Source: Pontiella sulfatireligans
Lineage (GTDB): Bacteria > Verrucomicrobiota > Kiritimatiellia > Kiritimatiellales > Pontiellaceae
DNA: 64,000 nt
Direction of reading: 5' to 3'
Assembly (NCBI RefSeq): GCF_900890705.1
Contig: NZ_CAAHFH010000001.1
Location: forward strand, 3,596,001 to 3,660,000
Below are positions 1 to 8,721 of this stretch, piece after piece (positions within the stretch are counted from its first letter, which is position 1; each line of letters starts with the position of its first letter). Position numbers and translations under genes: made by a program. Under the pieces are notes generated by a model. The model saw only the letters and a program-made list of their open reading frames with translations. It searched no databases and had not been told where the DNA came from.

Positions 1-1657
1 ATGTACTTTTCCGGGTGGAGATAAACGCCAGTCGGCCACTCGGAAGCTCTACCGGGCTGATATCTGCTGTATCGCCGCTGGTAATCTGCTTCAGGCCTTG
101 GCCAGCGTTCCCAATTTCATAAATGTTCCAAGCATAGGGTTTGTTCTCCTTCTTTGCGGAAAAGAAGATGGTCTTCCCATCAAAAGAGAGACTCATATCG
201 TAGATGCGCATGTCTGGGTCTGAATAGATTACCTTCGGCTCACTGCCCGGCTTTGAAGGATCCAGTTTGCAAATGGCCGAAGGAAGCGATCCTTGCGTCA
301 TGTAGGGAGCAATGGCATTCTGATCGTGCAGCGGTTTGGCAATGAAAAGGATCGGAGGCAGCGCCTTCACTTCTTCATCAAGAAAAGCCTCCAGCTTCTG
401 TCGTTTCCGATCTGCATTCTTCATCTTAGCCGTTTTCTTTTTCAATGCGTCCAACTTGCGGTCATATTCCGCAGCCGCTGGCGAGGCATTGAACGAACCG
501 AGGCTTTTCTCAAGTTCATATTCAGCCGGCGAATACATCGGAATCGGCTCCGCCTTAAACTTGAAAGCGCCAGCATACTGTTCAGCCGTCAGCTTATCCG
601 TTTCATGAACATCCACATAAAACGGGTCCGTAACATCGTGCATGCCTTCCACGGCAAACGAAAACCCATGCTCTGCCCATCGACTGACGTTCTTGATCAG
701 CAGATGGTTCGTTCCTTTCTTCAACCGGACATCCTGTTTCATGGGCTTTTGATACCGGCTCCATCCAGCCAATTGATTATGCTTAAAGGCCTCTGCACCA
801 TTGACCCAGACCTTGAAGAAATCCTGCATCCGGAAATACATCGGGATGGTCTGGTCGCTATCGGACTCAATCGTACGGTAGAGATAAACCGCCTCCATGC
901 GCGACGGTGCCGGACCGCGCGGCAACAGGTTGTAGAAACCGTCTGCGTAGTCCTTCCGAACCTCCCACTTACGCTCCAAATCAAGGTAGCCCGGAAACGG
1001 CTTCATTTCATAGCTGCCCGAAAGGTCGATCTGAGGAATAAAGACCGCAGCGGCCTCGGCTGGAAGCGTTTTAAACACCTCGATTTCACGTACCGCAGGC
1101 GAACCTCCATAATATTTATTCACCCGCAATTCGAGCCGACGCGCCTTGACCAGCTTGAAAGTGACGACGAGTTGATTTTGGCTGTATGCAGCATGCTGCA
1201 CCTCTGCAACCACGTTTCCATCGGCTACAAGCGAGAAGGTTTTAGGCGCAAAATTATGATGCGCATATCCAGACAATCGTACATTGCTGAACGACACCGG
1301 CTTTTTCCAATCCAACTGGAGCACGTATTGTTTTCCATGATCTTGGTCGTCCCAATAGGAGTCCGGATTCCCATCATTCGCGCCACTCGGATTATGCCCC
1401 TGAGCAGGAATGCCATCAGGGCTTGAAGCCTTGGCCAACAGGGCAAGGTTCTCCCGTTGATCCGGCTCTTCCAGCAAAATTCCCAGCGACTTGAAATAGT
1501 CCAGCTCCGGCCCGAAACGATAGGCCAGCGTCCGGTCAATGTTGCCGAACTCCTCATCTTTGAATGGGCCGATCACATGCCAGTCACCCAGTTTGATTTC
1601 GGCGGCAACAGAAAACGCCATGAGCAATATGGTTGATATAAATAGTTTCTTCATCAT
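1..1657 (-). CDS. Secreted propeller protein, hydrazine-synthase-alpha-like (partial, runs off left edge)
   Basis: The frame is open from an ATG at 1657 (second ATG 1654) to the window edge, so the C-terminus is missing. The N-terminus MMKKLFISTILLMAFSVAA is a clear signal peptide. It is followed by an F5/8-type-C (discoidin-like) region at about residues 80-190 (ends PAVREIEVF), a jelly-roll-like region (KVWVNGAEAF), a charged coiled segment (about 400-440), and the first blades of a TolB-like beta propeller (SLSFDGKTIFFSAKKEN; ISPVELPSGRLAF). That order resembles PVC proteins annotated with the hydrazine synthase alpha middle domain. No haem CxxCH motif is visible in this part, so enzymatic activity is not implied. 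It starts 15 bp after the upstream sulfatase stop and is probably in the same operon. Confidence 0.72.
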   Translation of the reverse strand, partial: MMKKLFISTILLMAFSVAAEIKLGDWHVIGPFKDEEFGNIDRTLAYRFGPELDYFKSLGILLEEPDQRENLALLAKASSPDGIPAQGHNPSGANDGNPDSYWDDQDHGKQYVLQLDWKKPVSFSNVRLSGYAHHNFAPKTFSLVADGNVVAEVQHAAYSQNQLVVTFKLVKARRLELRVNKYYGGSPAVREIEVFKTLPAEAAAVFIPQIDLSGSYEMKPFPGYLDLERKWEVRKDYADGFYNLLPRGPAPSRMEAVYLYRTIESDSDQTIPMYFRMQDFFKVWVNGAEAFKHNQLAGWSRYQKPMKQDVRLKKGTNHLLIKNVSRWAEHGFSFAVEGMHDVTDPFYVDVHETDKLTAEQYAGAFKFKAEPIPMYSPAEYELEKSLGSFNASPAAAEYDRKLDALKKKTAKMKNADRKRQKLEAFLDEEVKALPPILFIAKPLHDQNAIAPYMTQGSLPSAICKLDPSKPGSEPKVIYSDPDMRIYDMSLSFDGKTIFFSAKKENKPYAWNIYEIGNAGQGLKQITSGDTADISPVELPSGRLAFISTRKST

Positions 1658-1672
1658 CGTTCTCTTTGCCTC

Positions 1673-3511
1673 TTAAAGTCGCGTTGCTTCCACATAGTAG
1701 GCTCCACAAAGTTCTTCCCCGGCCTCATCCATGAGCCATGTACGCATTTCGATTTCTCCGGCGGGCAATTCGACCCCGAACATCGCAACCTTATCTGTCG
1801 TTTTAACGGCTATGGTCTTATCGATCATACCGATCTGCAACCGTGCCCGAGTAATGGACAACGCCTTGCATTTGGGAAACGGTTTGAACTCCCTTTGAAT
1901 CGCCGGATAGGCCGCGCTCATGGCAGTGGCTGCTTCTTTGGGATAGCGCATCAGTTCGAATCGATATTTGCCGGGTGTGACCACATCCAGCATCCAGCTG
2001 CCGTTCACCTGGCCACCGAGCCAGACACTTTTCCGCTGATCGGTTACATTGATTTTGGTATTGGATTTTTTCGTCCATTCAAAACAAGTCAAGCGCGATG
2101 GGTTTTCGGCTCCACCGATGCCCACGCGCGAATAGATCGAGACCACCGGTTTCACGGTTTCCCACCAATCGGCATAATGCGCCTTCATGCTTTCCACTAT
2201 TTCCGGGTGCTGGAGAGCAACGTCGGTCGCTTGCGCCGGATCATCGGCAATATTGTAAAGCTCCTTGTCGTGCACCAGCCGCCATTTTTTCCAGAGCACG
2301 GCGGCGGCGCCATAGTCGGGATAATCTTTGGACGACCACTGAACCACCAATTTACGGTCGGCCAGTACAACTTGTTTCCCCGTCAACAAACCGGCGAGGC
2401 TTGCGCCGTCAAACCGTTCAACCGCATCCGTCTTTGCCTTAAGATCCAGCAGCTCAATCAGCGTCGGGAAAATATCCTGCACCTGGGTCAGCTCATTAAT
2501 ATCGCGCGGGACTCCGAGGTTGCCTTCCGGCCAGCGGATGAAGCACGGCACCCGATGCCCGCCATCGTAATATTTGCTTTTCTTGTCGCGCATGCCGGCA
2601 TTATAGATCTCGTATCCGGCGGTCGCACCGTTATCGGTCATGAAAATCAAGATCGTGTTTTCGGCCAGTCCATTTTCCTGCATGAAGGCCTCGAGCCTCC
2701 CCATATTTTCATCGATATTGGCAATCATGCCGAAAAAGTTCGAGGCCTTCCCGGCATCCTTGTACAGGTCGGAATATTTTTCGGCAACATAGTGCGGGCC
2801 GTGTGGCGCATTGGTCGGCAGATAGAGGAAGAAGGGCTTTTTCTTCTTTTGACAGCGCGCCATGAAATCCATCGATAGGTCGAACCAGACATCTGTGCAG
2901 TAGCCTTTGTGTTGCTGATACGAGCCGTCCTTGTGGCGATAGAAATCATCAAAATTATCATTCTGCCAATAGTCCGGCGTTTGGTGCGTTGCCGCACCAC
3001 CGTGGCTGATGGTTTCGTCGAATCCTTTATCGCCGGGACGGAACGGATAGTTGTCGCCGAGGTGCCATTTTCCAAAGTGGCCGGTAGTGTATCCGTTGGC
3101 CTTAAAAATGTCGGCCATGGTTTTGTTTTCGCCATGGATCATTTCGTGGCCGAAGGCCCAGGACCACGCGCCGTTATGCATCGCATCGCGACCGGTCAGC
3201 AACTGCCCGCGCGTCGGCGTGCAAACCGGCGCGGAGTGAAAGTCGGTCAAACGAATGCTCTGTGCATGCAGCTTGTCGAGGTTCGGCGTTTTCAGCACCG
3301 GGTTGCCATGGCACGAAAAATCGCCGTAGCCCTGATCGTCGGTCAGCACCACGATCACGTTGGGTTTTTCAGCCGCCGACACAGCAAGAGAGAAAGCTCC
3401 TGTGCAACAGAAAATTAAACCGCGAAATACACGAACCACACGAAAACCAACAGAATGAACCCGTTTCGTGTATTTAGTATATTTCGTGGTTAACATATCT
3501 GCATCTTTCAT
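1673..3511 (-). CDS. Formylglycine-dependent sulfatase (S1 family), secreted
   Basis: Alkaline-phosphatase-superfamily sulfatase of 612 aa. The S1 signature CTPTR (C97-R101, in VCTPTRGQLLTGR) provides the Cys converted to formylglycine, and TDDQ (57-60) is the N-terminal Ca2+ site. A C-terminal domain of about 120 aa follows the catalytic fold. Expected role: hydrolysis of sulfate esters from glycans in the periplasm or outside the cell; the substrate is unknown. The start is taken at 3511 because its ATG overlaps the iclR stop as ATGA; an ATG at 3520 is also possible. Residues 7-31 (TTKYTKYTK..., then VVRVFRG) are encoded by a dispersed hairpin repeat and form the n-region ahead of the hydrophobic core LIFCCTGAFSLAVSA. 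Operon order: iclR, this gene, propeller gene. Confidence 0.93.
   Translation of the reverse strand: MKDADMLTTKYTKYTKRVHSVGFRVVRVFRGLIFCCTGAFSLAVSAAEKPNVIVVLTDDQGYGDFSCHGNPVLKTPNLDKLHAQSIRLTDFHSAPVCTPTRGQLLTGRDAMHNGAWSWAFGHEMIHGENKTMADIFKANGYTTGHFGKWHLGDNYPFRPGDKGFDETISHGGAATHQTPDYWQNDNFDDFYRHKDGSYQQHKGYCTDVWFDLSMDFMARCQKKKKPFFLYLPTNAPHGPHYVAEKYSDLYKDAGKASNFFGMIANIDENMGRLEAFMQENGLAENTILIFMTDNGATAGYEIYNAGMRDKKSKYYDGGHRVPCFIRWPEGNLGVPRDINELTQVQDIFPTLIELLDLKAKTDAVERFDGASLAGLLTGKQVVLADRKLVVQWSSKDYPDYGAAAVLWKKWRLVHDKELYNIADDPAQATDVALQHPEIVESMKAHYADWWETVKPVVSIYSRVGIGGAENPSRLTCFEWTKKSNTKINVTDQRKSVWLGGQVNGSWMLDVVTPGKYRFELMRYPKEAATAMSAAYPAIQREFKPFPKCKALSITRARLQIGMIDKTIAVKTTDKVAMFGVELPAGEIEMRTWLMDEAGEELCGAYYVEATRL
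3419..3491. repeat. Dispersed hairpin repeat (ACGAAATACACG type), copy 1
   Basis: Left arm (from 3419) reads CCGCGAAATACACGAACC and right arm (to 3491) reads TTTCGTGTATTT then ATTTCGTGGTT, forming a long imperfect inverted repeat. It lies inside the 5' end of the sulfatase gene and encodes part of its N-terminus. A cleaner copy lies at 52373-52418. Confidence 0.8.
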
Positions 3512-4299
3512 TCTGCACATCCCAATTTAGTTGAAATATTTACCGCGGCTTGCCTAAGCAGCTCCCCTCGTTCTTTAAACAGCCTAACCGGAAAGCGGCT
3601 GGCCGGCCCCGTCACGACGAGCGCGGCGACCGGAAACCCTTTTTCGTCGAACACCGGCGCCGATAGACAATGAATGCCCTCCAACTCTTCGCCGAGATCG
3701 ACCGCATAGCCGGCCTTTCGCACGCTTTCCAATGCTTGGAAAAAAGCTTTCTTCGACGTGATGGTCTGGCTGGTGAATTTTTCGAAAGAGAGTTGCTCGA
3801 TCAGATAGTCGCGATCCTCTTCCGGCATGAAGGCGAGCATGGCCTTGCCCGGCGCAGAGGAATGCAGCTGGTAATGCGCGCCGGTCTCCACCACGAGCCG
3901 CAGCGAATGCGGACTTGGCACATAATCGAGAACAATGCCCTGCGCTCCTTCAATAGCGGACAGCGTCACGGTTTCCTTAATTTCATTGCGCAGCTGCTTC
4001 ATCAAGGGCATGGACACTTCGATCAAACTGGTGTGCTTCAACACGTGATAGCTCATCGAAAGCAGCTTGCGGCTCACCGAAAACGTTTTCGAATCCTCGT
4101 TGCGGTCCAAATAGCCGCGCAGGTGCAGTACACGGGTTGCCCGAAAAATAAAGTTTTTCGGCAAATCCAGCATCCGGGCAATTTCCGATGTGCCCAGCCC
4201 GTCGGGATAGTCGGTCAGCAGCTCCATAATCGTGAGTCCGCGCTCAAGATTGGTCATCTTGAACTCCGCCAGCTCTTCTCGGTTCGCCTGTATATTCAT
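3508..4299 (-). CDS. IclR-family transcriptional regulator
   Basis: 263 aa from the ATG at 4299, which has AGGAGAG just upstream; longer in-frame starts up to 4431 lack such a site and run through the intergenic palindrome. Residues 17-75 form the winged helix-turn-helix (GLGTSEIARMLDLPKNFIFR). Residues 90-260 form the IclR effector domain (SAPGKAMLAF; LSAPVFDEKGFPVAAL). Such proteins bind a small metabolite, often a sugar acid or aromatic, and act on their own and neighbouring promoters. It is divergent from one sulfatase and overlaps the next by 4 bp (ATGA), so control of sulfated-glycan use is the natural inference. The effector cannot be read from sequence. Confidence 0.93.
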   Translation of the reverse strand: MNIQANREELAEFKMTNLERGLTIMELLTDYPDGLGTSEIARMLDLPKNFIFRATRVLHLRGYLDRNEDSKTFSVSRKLLSMSYHVLKHTSLIEVSMPLMKQLRNEIKETVTLSAIEGAQGIVLDYVPSPHSLRLVVETGAHYQLHSSAPGKAMLAFMPEEDRDYLIEQLSFEKFTSQTITSKKAFFQALESVRKAGYAVDLGEELEGIHCLSAPVFDEKGFPVAALVVTGPASRFPVRLFKERGELLRQAAVNISTKLGCAE

Positions 4300-4321
4300 A
4301 AACTCTCCTGAATGACCCATA

Positions 4322-4338
4322 ATAGAACGACGTTCTAT
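4322..4338. promoter_or_regulatory. Candidate IclR operator palindrome
   Basis: ATAGAACG-A-CGTTCTAT is a perfect 8-bp inverted repeat with one central base, 22 bp upstream of the iclR start and in the divergent iclR/sulfatase interval. Size, symmetry and place fit an autoregulatory operator of an IclR protein. Binding is inferred. Confidence 0.55.
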
Positions 4339-4502
4339 ATTTAATATTTTGGATAGCGCGTCCAAAATAAAATGAGTTATTTTCCTATTCCGCCCATTTC
4401 CTCCCCGTTCTGGCAAAATAGAATACATCATTTACGCATCTACGTATTTCCCCAGTTAGAGAATGCATGTATAAACAACTCTATTGAAAAAGGAACCTGA
4501 CT

Positions 4503-5945
4503 ATGAGAACACTATCCCTGATCGCCCTATCCCTGATTTTCAGCTCACAGATTTATGCCGCAGGAAGAACGCCGCCGGCGCAGCCCAACATTATTCTATT
4601 CGTCACCGACGACCACGGGCTCGATGCGCTGGGGTGCTACGGCAATCCGGTCATCAAAACCCCGAATATGGATCAGCTTGCTGCGGACGGCGTACGCTTT
4701 ACCCGCGCCTACTGCACCAGCGCCAGCTGCGCCGCCAGCCGCTCCGTCATTTTGACCGGAAAGTTCGGCCACGCCACCGGCTCCTACGGCCACGTCCATG
4801 ACTACCATCACTTCAGCACCTTCGATACCGTCAAGTCGCTGCCCGTCCTGCTTGCAGAAGCCGGATACGAAACAGCCCGCATCGGCAAATACCACGTGGC
4901 CCCCGAGTCGGTCTACCTCTTCAACACGGTGCTCAAAGAAGATCCGCGCAGCACCGTTGCGATGGCTGAAAAATGCGAGGATGTCATCGATGGCAGCAAA
5001 CCTTTCTTCCTCTACTTCTGCCCCGATGATCCCCACCGAGGGCATCCCTTCACGCCCGATCCATGGGACGCGCCGAATTCCTTCGGCAACCGCCCCGAAG
5101 GCTATCCCGGTGTAACGACCGTAAAGTATGATCCGGCCAAAGTCCTTGTCCCCCCTTTCCTGCCTGATACCAAAGAATGCCGCGCCGAACTCGCCGAATA
5201 TTACCAGTCCATATCGCGCATCGACCAAGGGCTCGGCAAGTTGCAGGAACTGCTGAACAAGGCCGGCAAAACCGACAACACCATCATCATCTATATTTCC
5301 GACAACGGCATCGCCTTCCCCGGCGCGAAAACCACGGTATACGAGCCGGGCATCAAACTGCCCTGTATCGTCAAAGATCCGCGCACCGACCTCAAAGGCG
5401 CCGTCAACAACTCCATGGTTTCGTGGGTTGACCTGACCCCCACCATTCTCGACTTTGCCGGAGTGGACTTCCAAGCATCGGAATTCCACGGCCGCTCGTT
5501 TCTTCCCATCCTTGGAAAAAAAGATTCCAAAGATTGGAACACGATCTATGCGACGCACACCTTCCATGAAATCACGATGTACTATCCGATGCGCGTGGTG
5601 CGCGACGGTGACATGAAGCTGATCTGGAACATTGCCTACGGCCTGAAATATCCGTTCGCCTCCGACCTGTGGGCCGCCTCCACCTGGCAGAGCGTCTATC
5701 GGAACAAAGGCGAATATTTCGGGCACCGCAAAGTGCAGGACTATCTCTACCGCGCCGAGTTCGAGTTCTATGACCTTGCCAAGGATCCGGAAGAAAGCGA
5801 CAACTTGGCCCTAAAGCCGGAATACGCCAAGCAGCTCCAGGCCATGAAGGATAAGATGAAAGCCTTCCAGACCGACACCAACGATCCCTGGCAGATTATC
5901 TGGGGCAACAAGAGCAAGATGCAGGGCACCGGCGTAAACCTATAG
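4503..5945 (+). CDS. Formylglycine-dependent sulfatase (S1 family, sulfamidase-like)
   Basis: 480 aa with a signal peptide (MRTLSLIALSLIFSSQIYA) followed by the sulfatase fold. The signature is CAASR (C76-R80), the Cys-Ala-Ala-Ser-Arg variant of C-x-P/A-S-R, and TDDHG (35-39) is the metal site. The single-domain length and the ITMYYPMRVVRDGDMKLIWN region near the end recall heparan N-sulfatase/S1_8-type enzymes; that subfamily call is tentative. The ATG is preceded by AAAAAGGAACC. It is transcribed away from iclR across a 203-bp interval holding the palindrome at 4322-4338. No anaerobic sulfatase-maturase gene is in the window. Confidence 0.93.
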   Translation: MRTLSLIALSLIFSSQIYAAGRTPPAQPNIILFVTDDHGLDALGCYGNPVIKTPNMDQLAADGVRFTRAYCTSASCAASRSVILTGKFGHATGSYGHVHDYHHFSTFDTVKSLPVLLAEAGYETARIGKYHVAPESVYLFNTVLKEDPRSTVAMAEKCEDVIDGSKPFFLYFCPDDPHRGHPFTPDPWDAPNSFGNRPEGYPGVTTVKYDPAKVLVPPFLPDTKECRAELAEYYQSISRIDQGLGKLQELLNKAGKTDNTIIIYISDNGIAFPGAKTTVYEPGIKLPCIVKDPRTDLKGAVNNSMVSWVDLTPTILDFAGVDFQASEFHGRSFLPILGKKDSKDWNTIYATHTFHEITMYYPMRVVRDGDMKLIWNIAYGLKYPFASDLWAASTWQSVYRNKGEYFGHRKVQDYLYRAEFEFYDLAKDPEESDNLALKPEYAKQLQAMKDKMKAFQTDTNDPWQIIWGNKSKMQGTGVNL

Positions 5946-5956
5946 GGTCGTGTGGT

Positions 5957-5976
5957 GCCGGATTCCAATCCGGCGC
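5957..5976. repeat. Hairpin repeat (GCCGGATT-CC-AATCCGGC), copy A
   Basis: Perfect 8-bp arms with a CC loop, 11 bp after the sulfatase stop. The string TCCAATCCGGCGC recurs in the same orientation at 6411-6423, so the small gene at 6014-6405 is bracketed by the two copies. Confidence 0.6.
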
Positions 5977-6013
5977 AACGGGCACGCTCTACGGTTGGGT
6001 TTGGACAAAAAAA

Positions 6014-6405
6014 TGATCACAATAGCTAAAGTTTCATACATTCACGAAGCGGACATGTTATGCATGCAACTGGAAGAATCTGGCATCAACGCATTCATTG
6101 CAGATCAAAATCTAGCCTTAATTAATCCCCTATATTCTGGAGCAATTGGAGGAATTAGAATTCAAATTCATGAAGATGACATGAAGAAGGCTCGGGAGAT
6201 TCTTGATGATGAAAACCCAGTAGACACAGGAATTTTCAAATGCCCCAACTGCTCTTCTGATTCAGTTGAATATGAAAATGTATCTAAGCGAAGCGCGTAC
6301 CTGTCATTGTTTCTAATCAACATGCCGTTCACCTGGTCTAAGCGCAAATGCACATGCAAAAATTGCGGGCACAAATGGAAAGATAAAAAACGACCCCAGA
6401 TGTAG
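6014..6405 (+). CDS. DUF2007-type protein with C-terminal zinc ribbon
   Basis: 130 aa from ATG 6014 (MITIAKVSYIHEADMLCMQL); an upstream in-frame start at 5950 would run through the hairpin repeat and is not preferred. Residues 1-68 match the DUF2007 (putative signal-transducing) pattern, including LEESGINAFIADQN and the motif KKAREILDD. Residues 76-125 form a zinc ribbon with pairs CPNC and CKNC. Function unknown. The gene is visibly AT-richer than its neighbours and is bracketed by two copies of one hairpin repeat; the GTAG of the right copy supplies its TAG stop codon. This suggests acquisition or relocation, as inference. Confidence 0.72.
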
Positions 6406-6423
6406 CGGACTCCAATCCGGCGC
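6402..6423. repeat. Hairpin repeat with GTAG foot, copy B
   Basis: GTAG followed by CGGACTCCAATCCGGCGC, a near-palindrome related to copy A at 5957-5976. The TAG stop of the preceding gene lies in the GTAG. The rest of the gap to 6521 holds a second small hairpin (CCCTCCA at 6443 and TGGAGGG at 6456) and no gene. Confidence 0.55.
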
Positions 6424-6521
6424 CGGACATCGGGGACGGCGTCCCTCCACCCAACTGGAGGGCGAAGCTTCGTCATCGCTTCAAGGACAGGACGTCCCGC
6501 TCAGAACTGGATAAACCGGCG

Positions 6522-7085
6522 CTATAAATCGAGAAAGTTCTGCAGCAGCTTCTTGCCTTCGACCGTCAGGATGGACTCGGGGTGGAACTGCACGCCATGC
6601 ACCGGATGCTCCTTGTGCTTCACGCCCATAATTTCGCCCTCGGCCGTCCAGGCCGTGATCTCCAAGCAATCAGGAATGGTTTTGCGCTCGATGATGAGCG
6701 AGTGGTAGCGGGTGGCATCGAACGGGCTCGGGAGGCCTTTAAAGACGCTCTGCCCTTCGTGGATCATCGGCGAAGTTTTGCCGTGCATCAGGCGGTCGGC
6801 GCGGATGACGTTGCCTCCATAGACGTCGCCAATGGACTGATGGCCGAGGCACACCCCGAACGTCGGAAGGCGCGGGCCGAACTCGCGGATAATGTCGCAC
6901 GAGATGCCGGCCTCTTTCGGCGTGCAGGGCCCAGGGCTGACGAGCACCTTTTCGGGATTGAGCGCAACGGCCTCTTCCACGGTGATTTCGTCGTTGCGGA
7001 ACACGCGCATTGCTGCGCCCAACTCGCCGAGATACTGCACGAGGTTGTAGGTAAAGGAGTCGTAATTGTCGATGACCAGAATCAT
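6522..7085 (-). CDS. trpG: Anthranilate synthase component II (glutamine amidotransferase)
   Basis: 187 aa class I glutamine amidotransferase that feeds ammonia to TrpE for anthranilate synthesis. The catalytic triad is visible: C79 in GVCLGHQ, and H168 and E170 in GVQFHPES. The oxyanion region reads SPGPCTP. The ATG overlaps the trpE stop by 4 bp (ATGA), which points to translational coupling and stoichiometric production. It may also serve p-aminobenzoate synthase (PabA role), which sequence alone cannot exclude. Confidence 0.96.
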   Translation of the reverse strand: MILVIDNYDSFTYNLVQYLGELGAAMRVFRNDEITVEEAVALNPEKVLVSPGPCTPKEAGISCDIIREFGPRLPTFGVCLGHQSIGDVYGGNVIRADRLMHGKTSPMIHEGQSVFKGLPSPFDATRYHSLIIERKTIPDCLEITAWTAEGEIMGVKHKEHPVHGVQFHPESILTVEGKKLLQNFLDL

Positions 7086-8614
7086 GATTCACCTCCCGCC
7101 ATGCGGGCGGCGTGGTAGTGCTTGGCAAGGGCGAGGGCTTTCATCATGCCGCGCGCCTTGTTGCGCGTTTCTTCGTATTCGTTAATCGGCACGGAATCGG
7201 CGACGATCCCCGCCCCGGCCTGAACGTAGGCTTTGTCCTTGTCGAGAATGACGGTGCGGATGGTGATGGCCGAATCGACATTGCCGTTATAGTTGAAGTA
7301 GCCGACTGCGCCGGCATAGGGGCCGCGCTTGCTCTTTTCGAGCTCGGCAATAATTTCCATTGCTCGAATCTTCGGCGCGCCGCTCACCGTGCCGGCCGGG
7401 AAGCTGGCGCGTATGACATCGTATTCATCGTGCTCGGCAGACAAATGCCCGATGACATCGGAAACAATATGCATCACATGGCTGTAGCGCTCGATCACCA
7501 TCAGATCCGGCACTTCAACGGAATTATAATCGCACACGCGGCCGATGTCGTTGCGGCCGAGATCAACAAGCATGATGTGCTCGGCGCATTCCTTCGGGTC
7601 GGCCAGTAAATCCTTTTCGAGCGCTAGATCCTCAGCCGGCGTCTGGCCACGGGGGCGGGTTCCAGCAATCGGGCGCACTTCAACATGCTTGTCTTCGCAG
7701 CGCACGAGGATTTCCGGCGAGGTGCCGACAATCGAGCTTTCGCCCATATCCAGGCAATACATGTAGGGTGAAGGATTGATGGTGCGGAGCGCGCGGTAGA
7801 CGTCCAGCGAATCGGCCTCGTTCTCCACCTCGAAGCGTTGCGAGAGCACCGTTTGGATCACGTCGCCGGAGCGGATGTATTCCTGCGCCTTTTCAATCAT
7901 CCCAAGAAACTCTTCCTTGGTCGTGTTCGACTTGGGCTCCAACGGCTCGGCATCCACATGCGCATCAATCATCACACGGTGCAGCGGCGTCTGCAGAGCT
8001 TCGGTCAACTCGTCAATCTGGGCAACCGCCTTGTCGTAGGCCTCGTTCGGGTCGCCCTCAATATGCGCATTCGCCACAATTTTCATGCGGTGCTGCACGC
8101 GGTCGAAAACGATCAGTCCATCCGTGACCATGAAGACCATGTCGGGATTGCCGATGTCGTCGTTTCCAATGATTGGAACCCGGGGCTCGAACTGCGAAAC
8201 CATGTCGTAGCCCAAGAAGCCGACCGCTCCGCCGATAAAGCGCGGCAGCGAAGGATCATCCACCACGGGAGCAAACTGCGCCATGTGGTTTTTCAGCGCC
8301 TCGAGCGGATCGATGTCTTCAATAATTTTCGGCGTATCGCCGTTGGTGGCGATTTCCACCCGGCGGCCGTAGGCGCGGATGATGGTGCGCGGCGTGCCGC
8401 CGATAAAAGAATAGCGTCCAATGTTTTCGCCGCCCTCGACGCTTTCGAGCAGGTAGGTGTGCGAAGCGTCGTCGCGCTCGCGCAAATAGGTTCGAACGCG
8501 CTTGTAGGCCGAAACCGGCGTCTCTTGGTCGGCAAGCAGCTCCGCCCACACCGGCACCAGATTCCCCTGCTTCGCCTGCTCTAAAAATGTTTCTCTATCG
8601 GGTACAACGGCCAT
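7082..8614 (-). CDS. trpE: Anthranilate synthase component I
   Basis: 510 aa chorismate-utilising enzyme that makes anthranilate from chorismate with TrpG. The N-terminal LLES motif (55-58, [11 protein letters not shown]) is the classical tryptophan feedback-binding element, which favours TrpE over PabB. The C-terminal chorismate-binding domain carries [18 protein letters not shown] and [17 protein letters not shown]. It heads a two-gene trpE-trpG unit; the other trp genes are not in the window. No Trp-rich leader peptide was seen in the roughly 100 bp upstream. Confidence 0.97.
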   Translation of the reverse strand: MAVVPDRETFLEQAKQGNLVPVWAELLADQETPVSAYKRVRTYLRERDDASHTYLLESVEGGENIGRYSFIGGTPRTIIRAYGRRVEIATNGDTPKIIEDIDPLEALKNHMAQFAPVVDDPSLPRFIGGAVGFLGYDMVSQFEPRVPIIGNDDIGNPDMVFMVTDGLIVFDRVQHRMKIVANAHIEGDPNEAYDKAVAQIDELTEALQTPLHRVMIDAHVDAEPLEPKSNTTKEEFLGMIEKAQEYIRSGDVIQTVLSQRFEVENEADSLDVYRALRTINPSPYMYCLDMGESSIVGTSPEILVRCEDKHVEVRPIAGTRPRGQTPAEDLALEKDLLADPKECAEHIMLVDLGRNDIGRVCDYNSVEVPDLMVIERYSHVMHIVSDVIGHLSAEHDEYDVIRASFPAGTVSGAPKIRAMEIIAELEKSKRGPYAGAVGYFNYNGNVDSAITIRTVILDKDKAYVQAGAGIVADSVPINEYEETRNKARGMMKALALAKHYHAARMAGGES

Positions 8615-8693
8615 GGTTCTTCTCGTGGTTAAAACATTGGATGGTAGCTTTTACGGTCTCCTTGGCAATCTAAAATGCGTGACGAGTGAAACG

Positions 8694-8721
8694 TGAGGCG
8701 TGATCTGAGAGTCACGCCTCA
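8694..8721. repeat. Hairpin (TGAGGCGTGA / TCACGCCTCA) at the phosphomutase stop codon
   Basis: Perfect 10-bp arms at 8694-8703 and 8712-8721 with an 8-nt loop. The TGA stop of the phosphomutase gene (8719-8721) lies in the arm. No U-run follows on either strand, so it is not a canonical intrinsic terminator. The neighbouring text (GTGACGAGTGAAACGTGAGG) looks like a dispersed intergenic repeat. Confidence 0.6.

Noticed and set aside
293-1426. 377-aa plus-strand frame at the left end
   Set aside because: It is antisense to the signal-peptide-bearing propeller gene on the minus strand and has no domain features.
4596-5726. 376-aa minus-strand frame opposite the second sulfatase
   Set aside because: The plus strand has a complete sulfatase with signal peptide; the antisense frame is Gly/Val-rich noise.
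8694-8721. Intrinsic terminator after the phosphomutase gene
   Set aside because: The stem is strong, but no U-run follows and the stop codon lies inside it, so it was listed as a repeat.
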